DNA from: Terriglobus roseus
Lineage (GTDB): Bacteria > Acidobacteriota > Terriglobia > Terriglobales > Acidobacteriaceae
Assembly (NCBI RefSeq): GCF_900102185.1
Contig: NZ_LT629690.1
Span: 3,100,001 to 3,164,000 of the forward strand
Reading direction: 5' to 3'
Length of the DNA stretch: 64,000 nt
Shown here: in pieces, positions 59,154 through 64,000 of the stretch
How the letters are laid out: every line of letters starts with the position of its first letter
How positions within the stretch are numbered: position 1 is the first letter of the stretch
The notes under the pieces: model-generated
Told to the model about the DNA's origin: nothing
Seen by the model: the letters and a program-made list of their open reading frames with translations, nothing else
The model's database searches: none
Made by a program: the position numbers and the translations under genes

Positions 59154-59601
59154 CCTCGCGACGCGGCGCCAGGAACTTCACGGTGCTCTTCATCACGATC
59201 TCGCCACGTTGGTTGAAGGCGTTGGTGTAAATCGTCACCAGACCCAACTCCGGCCGCTTTTTGGACGCGCGCAAGCCGATGACTTCCGTCTCGGTATGCA
59301 ATGAATCGCCGGGACGCACCGGCTCTGTCCAGCGAATCTCTTCCACGCCTGCACCGATCATGCCGCCGTGGACTTTGATTGTGTCCACCCGCATGCGCAT
59401 AACGACAGCGGCAGTAAGCCATCCAGAGGCAGCCTGCCCTTTGAAGAAGGTGCTCTTTCCGGCGGCCTCGTCCAGATGGAACGGCTGGGGATCGTACTTT
59501 TCAGCGAACTCTGTAATCTCGCGCGCCGTGATCTTCACGCTGCCCTTGGATTCAAACTTCTGGCCTAGCTGAAAATCTTCAAAGTAGAGTTCGTCTGCCA
59601 T
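59149..59601 (-). CDS. MaoC-like dehydratase (hot-dog fold)
   Basis: 150 residues. The (R)-specific enoyl-CoA hydratase/MaoC pattern: FEDFQLGQKFESKGSVKITA, then REITEFAEKYDPQPFHLDEA with the catalytic Asp-x4-His (D-P-Q-P-F-H), then AASGWLTAAVVMRMRV. Acts on enoyl-CoA of fatty acid, ether lipid or PHA routes. Start ATG preceded by GGGGAGACAGTTCCACC. Upstream 59602-59767 is a divergent gap with no clear promoter boxes. Confidence 0.9.
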   Translation of the reverse strand: MADELYFEDFQLGQKFESKGSVKITAREITEFAEKYDPQPFHLDEAAGKSTFFKGQAASGWLTAAVVMRMRVDTIKVHGGMIGAGVEEIRWTEPVRPGDSLHTETEVIGLRASKKRPELGLVTIYTNAFNQRGEIVMKSTVKFLAPRREA

Positions 59602-59767
59602 GGTGGAACTGTCTCCCCTCGGGTGTCGCGAAATTCTGTCTTCCCTTTATAAGAGCCGCAGTCTATCAAAGGCGATGCTTATAACGGTTTCACGGGCGGT
59701 ATCCGGTCATCCGCCGACTTCTGCGCTTGTTGTGATTCACTGGTGAAGGCAGATTTGCCCGTTTCCT

Positions 59768-60619
59768 ATGAGTGACCTCTACACGCACGCACGTTCCGCC
59801 GCCGACCATCTTCTGGCACAGACAAAGCACCGTCCGAAACTTGGCATCATCCTGGGCTCTGGCCTGGGTGATTTCGCCAACAGCGTAGAAGACGCCGTTG
59901 CTGTTCCCTACTCGGAGATACCGCATTTTCCGCAATCGACCGTGGAAGGCCACTCGGGACGCATGGTGCTGGGAACGATTGCTGGTGTGCCCGTGGCTGT
60001 GATGCAGGGCCGTGTGCATGCGTACGAAGGCTATCGGATGGATGAGGTGACCTTTCCTGCGCGCGTCCTTGGCCTGATGGGTGTGCAGACGCTGATTGTG
60101 ACCAATGCCGCTGGCGGCATCCGCGCAGACTTTGCACCGGGATCGATCGTGGGTATCTCCGATCACATCAACCTGACCGGTACAAATGCGGCACTGGGAC
60201 GCAATGAACCACGCTTTGCCGTGACCCAGGGCAGCGGCCTACGTTTTTTCGACATGACCACGGCATACACGCCACGACTGCTGCAACTGGCGCAGGAGAC
60301 AGCGCAGCAACACGGATGGTCTATGCAGACCGGCGTATACATTGCCGTTCTGGGACCGAGCTATGAAACACCCGCAGAGATTCGCGCGTTCCGCACGCTG
60401 GGTGCAGACCTTGTTGGCATGAGCACCGTACATGAGGTGATTGTGGCGCGACACATGGGCATGGAAGTTCTTGGGCTGTCGCTCGTGACCAATGCTGCAG
60501 CTGGCGTTACAAGCGAATCCATTGATCACAGCGAAGTGATGGAGCATGGCAAGCATGCAGCGGAACGCTTCTCCGCCCTGCTGACGGCGATCATTCCCAA
60601 GGCGGTCACAGAAGCATGA
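59768..60619 (+). CDS. Purine-nucleoside phosphorylase (trimeric type)
   Basis: 283 residues, cleaving purine nucleosides to base and (deoxy)ribose 1-phosphate. LGIILGSGLGDFANSVED holds the phosphate GSGLG loop; VEGHSGRMVLGTIAGVPVAV and MQGRVHAYEGYRMDEVTFPA the conserved RxHxYEG segment; TLIVTNAAGGIRADFAPGSI the NAAGG substrate loop; GPSYETPAEIRAFR and VGMSTVHEVIVARHMG the base site, then SLVTNAAAGV with Asn for 6-oxopurines. So it most likely prefers guanosine/inosine. Overlaps udk by 4 bp (ATGA): a nucleoside salvage pair. Confidence 0.94.
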   Translation: MSDLYTHARSAADHLLAQTKHRPKLGIILGSGLGDFANSVEDAVAVPYSEIPHFPQSTVEGHSGRMVLGTIAGVPVAVMQGRVHAYEGYRMDEVTFPARVLGLMGVQTLIVTNAAGGIRADFAPGSIVGISDHINLTGTNAALGRNEPRFAVTQGSGLRFFDMTTAYTPRLLQLAQETAQQHGWSMQTGVYIAVLGPSYETPAEIRAFRTLGADLVGMSTVHEVIVARHMGMEVLGLSLVTNAAAGVTSESIDHSEVMEHGKHAAERFSALLTAIIPKAVTEA

Positions 60620-61260
60620 ACCATTCTTCCGGCAGCACGATAAAGCCGGTGGTGCTGGGCGTGGGTGGATGCTCTGGCAGCGGCAAGACGACATTGGCAC
60701 GCGAACTGGCAGCGCAGCTTGATGCTGTGTTGTTTCCACTTGATTTTTACTATCGCGATCTGGCCCATCTATCGCGTGAAGAGCGCGATCATTACAACTT
60801 CGATCATCCGGAGTCGCTGGAGCACGACCTGATCGTGCAGCATGTGGAGCAGCTTCGTCAGAACAAGTCCATTGATCGTCCCAACTACGACTTCAATACG
60901 CATTCGCGCGTGAAAGATGTGACGGACCATCTGGAGCCACAGCGATTCATCATCGTGGAAGGCATCCTGGCGTTGCACTACGTCAATCTGACGCCGCTCT
61001 ATGACCTGACCGTATACGTGGATGCGCCACACGATGTCTGCCTGACGCGACGCATCTATCGCGATACGCGGGAACGTGGGCGTACAGAAGAGAGCGTTCG
61101 CGAGCAGTTCGAAACGTATGCGCGTCCCATGGCCGATGAGTACGTGCTTCCCAGCCGTGATCACGCCGACCTGAAGGTTAACGGCACAGAAGCTCTCGAC
61201 TGGTCGATTGAAGCAGTGCTGGCAGAGCTACGCCGCCGCAATCTCCTGACGTTGGCCTGA
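60616..61260 (+). CDS. udk: Uridine kinase
   Basis: 214-residue P-loop kinase phosphorylating uridine/cytidine. VGGCSGSGKTTLARELAAQL is the Walker A; FYYRDLAHLSREERDHYNFD the uridine-binding YYRD and DHP segments; PNYDFNTHSRV the conserved YDF; ILALHYVNLTPLYDLTVYVD the Walker B-like strand; RRIYRDTRERGR the lid. Preceded directly by the phosphorylase gene (ATGA overlap). Its last 33 bp overlap, tail to tail, the olsA-like gene on the other strand. Confidence 0.94.
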   Translation: MNHSSGSTIKPVVLGVGGCSGSGKTTLARELAAQLDAVLFPLDFYYRDLAHLSREERDHYNFDHPESLEHDLIVQHVEQLRQNKSIDRPNYDFNTHSRVKDVTDHLEPQRFIIVEGILALHYVNLTPLYDLTVYVDAPHDVCLTRRIYRDTRERGRTEESVREQFETYARPMADEYVLPSRDHADLKVNGTEALDWSIEAVLAELRRRNLLTLA

Positions 61261-61995
61261 CGCGTTTTCCATCATCTGCTCCCACACCACGCGGCACATC
61301 TCCGAGGCTTGCGTACGATGTCGTGCAGGGATGCCAGTGGTGCGGAACTGCACTGATACGTCGTCGATAGAACGCAGACGCATGAGTTGCAGCAGGTGCG
61401 GCATGAGGGTCATGTCGCCCCAGTAGGCAATGCGTTCACGCTGCGTGGCATCGCCATAAGCGATCCATGTGGGAATGATCGGCTCACTGCAGTCCAGCGC
61501 TGACTGAAACAGTGCAGCGTACATCGGCAGTATGGTCTCTCCGGGCGATGTTGTCCCTTCAGGAAAGACAACCACGGACTGGCCGCTGCGCAACACGTCT
61601 GCGATGGTTCGGTTTGCCGCGACGGCCGCGCGCATGGAAGTGCGGTCAAGGAACAGAACACCTGCACGTTCGCACAGGATGCCAATCAGAGGCCAACGTC
61701 GCACATCGGACTTCGCCACAAAGATGGTCGGCGTCAGCGCGGCAAGCACCAGCACGTCCATGTAGCTGATGTGATTTGCAGTGATGAAACCACGCGCCGG
61801 CAACACGCCACGCGTCTGCACAGGACAGCGAAGAAAACGCAGGATGCGACGAGCCCATTTCTGCGACCAGCAAGCGCGTTCGTGCATGGTGTGCAGAGGG
61901 TGAACTGTACTTTCAATCAACATGCCAAACAACATGGCAAACAAGCCTGTAAGCCGGATGCATGCTATCGGAATGGAGTAAAGCGGTTTTCTCAC
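61228..61995 (-). CDS. olsA: Lysophospholipid/lyso-ornithine-lipid acyltransferase (PlsC family, OlsA-like)
   Basis: 255 residues. Membrane-anchored N-terminus (ACIRLTGLFAMLFGMLIEST), then PlsC boxes: FITANHISYMDVLVL (NHxxxxD), FLDRTSMRAA, VVFPEGTTSPGETIL (box III EGTTS) and IIPTWIAYGD. GTG 61995 overlaps the preceding olsB stop as GTGA, and the reading frame has a longer but unlikely extension to 62073. The pairing with an OlsB-like N-acyltransferase, translationally coupled, is the arrangement of ornithine lipid synthesis, so it probably adds the second acyl chain. A generic PlsC remains possible. Confidence 0.83.
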   Translation of the reverse strand: MRKPLYSIPIACIRLTGLFAMLFGMLIESTVHPLHTMHERACWSQKWARRILRFLRCPVQTRGVLPARGFITANHISYMDVLVLAALTPTIFVAKSDVRRWPLIGILCERAGVLFLDRTSMRAAVAANRTIADVLRSGQSVVVFPEGTTSPGETILPMYAALFQSALDCSEPIIPTWIAYGDATQRERIAYWGDMTLMPHLLQLMRLRSIDDVSVQFRTTGIPARHRTQASEMCRVVWEQMMENASGQRQEIAAA

Positions 61996-62783
61996 AGATA
62001 GCGTCGTGCGATGCGTGGGTGCATCGTCTCCAAGTCCAGAAGTGTAAGGAAGTCGATGGTGCCGAAGCTGCAATCAATCGCAGGGGTAGAGCAGATGCGA
62101 GCACCTACGGCGAGATACGCACGCAGCAAGCGCGGGGGTTCCTGCATGGTCTCTACACCTTCGCGCATCGCCATAGCAAATGCTTTGGTGGGAACAGTCA
62201 TCAACGATGACTCAATCAGGTACGGTTCCAGTGCGCGAAACACTGCCGTGCCTTCTTCTGCACACTGCGAAGTTAAAGAGCAGCAGCCCATGAGGTAACG
62301 CAGGCCGCGCGACTTCGCGTAGCGCATGATGCCCTTCCACAGCAGGTTCAACACCTCAGGAGAGCGATGATCACGATGCACGCAGGCGCGGCCTAGTTCC
62401 AGCACGCTGGAACGCATCTCTTCATAAGGTGAAAAGTCGAATTCCTGTTCAGAGTAATAGCCGAAATATTGCCCTGCGACATCGCCACTTTGCAGGCGAT
62501 ATGTACCGATGACTTCGCCAGTTCCTGCATGCTCAACGATCAGGTGGTCGCACACATCGTCATACTGGTCCGTGTCATAGCCTGTGGCATACGACGACGC
62601 GAGACCTTCATTCAACTCCACGTTAAACACGAGGAAGCGAAGGCGATACGCAGCAAGACGATCGTCCATGGTGGCTGCGAGACGCGCACGATAGGAACCA
62701 AACTCTGCAATGACTGGAGATGAAGTTTCGACCGCAGAAAACGGGTACGCGGAGACAGGGGATACAAGGACACTGGTCGACAT
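61992..62783 (-). CDS. olsB: Acyl-ACP N-acyltransferase, OlsB-like (ornithine lipid / hemolysin family)
   Basis: 263 residues. GNAT-related OlsB family: LAAYRLRFLVFNVELNEGLA, then DVCDHLIVEHAGTGEVIGTY, then SSVLELGRACVHRDHRSPEV and LNLLWKGIMRYAKSRGLRYL, then MGCCSLTSQCAEEGTAVFRA, all family-typical. It would acylate ornithine (or another amine) with a 3-hydroxyacyl chain as the first step of a phosphorus-free membrane lipid. ATG preceded by CCGGAGCCGCT. Divergent from the DUF2062 gene; coupled to olsA. Confidence 0.86.
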   Translation of the reverse strand: MSTSVLVSPVSAYPFSAVETSSPVIAEFGSYRARLAATMDDRLAAYRLRFLVFNVELNEGLASSYATGYDTDQYDDVCDHLIVEHAGTGEVIGTYRLQSGDVAGQYFGYYSEQEFDFSPYEEMRSSVLELGRACVHRDHRSPEVLNLLWKGIMRYAKSRGLRYLMGCCSLTSQCAEEGTAVFRALEPYLIESSLMTVPTKAFAMAMREGVETMQEPPRLLRAYLAVGARICSTPAIDCSFGTIDFLTLLDLETMHPRIARRYL

Positions 62784-62936
62784 AGCGGCTCCGGCGGTGC
62801 AGCGTTCTTTGCCTACTGCAATGGAGTTTGGCGCGACTGTGAGAACAGCTTGAAAACAGAATGTGAAAGTACGGGGACACCTGTGTGAGCCAACGATGAA
62901 TCACGCCCCGCATTCATTTCCTGTAGTCTGACGCAG

Positions 62937-63434
62937 GTGATTACAGTTGCTCAGGATGTGCGGCACTCATGGCTTCGGCGAACCATCATCTCGCCCGTGG
63001 TGCGGCTGCTTCGTCGGGGAGCTTCACCAAAACGACTGGCATGGAGCCTGACGATTGGCTTCATCATCGGCATCAACCCTGTGATCGGTTCCACGACTGT
63101 GCTGACGATTGCCGTCTCACACCTGTTCCGCCTGAATCATCCGGCATCGCAGCTTGGCACACACAGCGCTTATCCATTTCAGATTCTGCTGCTGTTGCCT
63201 TTTCTTCAGGCAGGCTCGCTGGTCTTCGGCATGGGACCGTTGCCGTTGCAACCATCTGAAATATTGCAGATGGTGAAAACGCATCCGCTGGACCTGCTGC
63301 GCACACTGTGGACATGGGAGTGGCATGCGCTGGTGCTGTGGGCCGTCATGGCCGCAGTCTTAACGCCAGCACTGGCGACATTGCTGACACGAATCCTGGA
63401 ACGCGCCGCGCGCAGGCCACGCGCGGCGGCCTAA
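62937..63434 (+). CDS. DUF2062 membrane protein
   Basis: 165 residues. DUF2062 pattern: SPKRLAWSLTIGFIIGINPV and IGSTTVLTIAVSHLFRLNHP, then PASQLGTHSAYPFQILLLLP, with three to four hydrophobic helices in all (HALVLWAVMAAVLTPALATL near the end). Function unknown; members are often beside polysaccharide or lipid genes. GTG start 62937 (no strong ribosome site). Lies divergent from olsB; convergent with pncB, 6 bp apart, without room for a terminator. Confidence 0.83.
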   Translation: MITVAQDVRHSWLRRTIISPVVRLLRRGASPKRLAWSLTIGFIIGINPVIGSTTVLTIAVSHLFRLNHPASQLGTHSAYPFQILLLLPFLQAGSLVFGMGPLPLQPSEILQMVKTHPLDLLRTLWTWEWHALVLWAVMAAVLTPALATLLTRILERAARRPRAAA

Positions 63435-63440
63435 CTATAG

Positions 63441-64000
63441 CTACACCACAATCGGAATGCGGCTGATCCCGGCAAGACCGAAGACCTCACGATAATGTTC
63501 GACCAGTTCCGTTGGACCGCTTGCCTTTTCGTAATTGTCGGAAAGCTTCACGGATGGGTATCCATTGGCCGCAGTCAGTTTGCAGACCAGCGAGATGGGT
63601 TCCAGCGCACCTTCACTGCGGGGATGGCAATCGCGGAAATCATTGGTTAACAAAGTTCCCCAACCTGCAGAGAAGCGAATGCGCCGATCCAAATGCCACT
63701 TGCGGGTATCGAGGAAATCCGATGCGCTGCGGAAGTCGCGCACGCTGACACCGGGTGCCACGGTTCCAGAGAAGTACGCATGAAGACTCAGGATGGTCTG
63801 CACATCCAAACCATCGCTTGCAATCAGTAGCTTCGTCCTTGGATCTTTCCCGCGCGATGCAAGCCAATTGATGTACTCATCGCCTGCGATAAACGGGTCC
63901 TTCGAATCGACACGCTGACCTGTCCAGTCCGCAACCCAGTCCGGTGCATGTTGCAGGAACTGTGTGGTGCCGTAGGTGTCCGGCAACATCACGCGCAGTG
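63441..64000 (-). CDS. pncB: Nicotinate phosphoribosyltransferase (partial, N-terminus outside window)
   Basis: The last ~185 residues of PncB, which makes nicotinate mononucleotide for NAD salvage. MLPDTYGTTQFLQHAPDWVA carries the DTYGT active-site segment; LIASDGLDVQTILSLHAYFS the phosphate-binding GL(D) part; IRFSAGWGTLLTNDF and LEPISLVCKLTAANGYPSVK, then LSDNYEKASGP, are the C-terminal barrel blocks. The gene enters from the right edge; its start is not seen. The frame is intact to the stop at 63441. Confidence 0.94.
   Translation of the reverse strand, partial: LRVMLPDTYGTTQFLQHAPDWVADWTGQRVDSKDPFIAGDEYINWLASRGKDPRTKLLIASDGLDVQTILSLHAYFSGTVAPGVSVRDFRSASDFLDTRKWHLDRRIRFSAGWGTLLTNDFRDCHPRSEGALEPISLVCKLTAANGYPSVKLSDNYEKASGPTELVEHYREVFGLAGISRIPIVV

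Overview
The window is high-GC bacterial chromosome with dense, ordinary gene packing, and it looks like Acidobacteriota (Terriglobia / Acidobacteriaceae type). The evidence is a TIGR03435-family secreted protein, DUF3467 and DUF1844 proteins, Tat-exported sugar-isomerase-like and asparaginase-like enzymes, and a PilZ-free, Gram-negative envelope gene set (heptose phosphatase, patatin/outer-membrane protein, ornithine-lipid acyltransferases). There is no prophage, insertion sequence or CRISPR array. Only two tRNA genes are present, Leu(UAG) and a CAU-anticodon tRNA that best fits Ile2, and no rRNA.

Layout. 1-3 kb: the 5' part of a DegT/DnrJ sugar aminotransferase (minus strand, running off the left edge), then hfq-hflX on the plus strand. 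3-5.7 kb: a VOC protein, a serine hydrolase and a methyltransferase; the last two look AT-richer than their surroundings. 6-9.7 kb: a GlxA-type regulator divergent from an HD-domain enzyme, then two unrelated amidohydrolases of asparagine type. 9.8-16.5 kb: tRNA-Leu and a plus-strand run of DUF3467, membrane glycosyltransferase, TPR, NfeD, outer-membrane barrel and SPOR proteins. 16.6-25.8 kb: a long minus-strand series, mtnP / PfkB kinase / membrane glycosyltransferase / dapF-like / ldcA / mpl / plsC, whose inner junctions overlap by 4-11 bp; it looks like one translationally coupled unit centred on peptidoglycan turnover. 25.8-29.6 kb: ygfZ, DUF1844, an MBL-fold phosphodiesterase and ribF. 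29.5-38.5 kb: a minus-strand block with a secreted TIM-barrel protein, PBP1a, a CtpA-like protein, a TIGR03435 protein and a 929-residue repeat protein. 38.7-53 kb: mutL, aldo/keto reductase, esterase/SMP-30 fusion, YceI, patatin-barrel fusion, YraN, small exported proteins and a 1293-residue GH13 enzyme. 53-64 kb: tRNA, small proteins, gmhB, fabG-GNAT, an XRE regulator with a palindrome upstream, rhomboid protease, two metabolic enzyme pairs (pnp-udk; olsB-olsA), DUF2062, and the 3' part of pncB running off the right edge.

Most notable: (1) the DapF homologue has serine in place of both catalytic cysteines while sitting in a coupled cell-wall-recycling operon; (2) the CtpA/S41 homologue has lost both the nucleophile Ser (Gly298) and the catalytic Lys (Asp323), so it should be a pseudoprotease, next to PBP1a; (3) a dispersed double-hairpin element, four clear copies, abuts stop codons and shows a compensatory base-pair change between copies; (4) a winged-helix protein carries roughly 300-450 residues of PFTPRGDRP-type repeats; (5) several structured intergenic elements (orphan terminator before hfq, a three-way-junction-like fold at 59.1 kb, a perfect 14-bp inverted repeat at 23.2 kb). 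All calls come from reading the sequence; no database search was possible.
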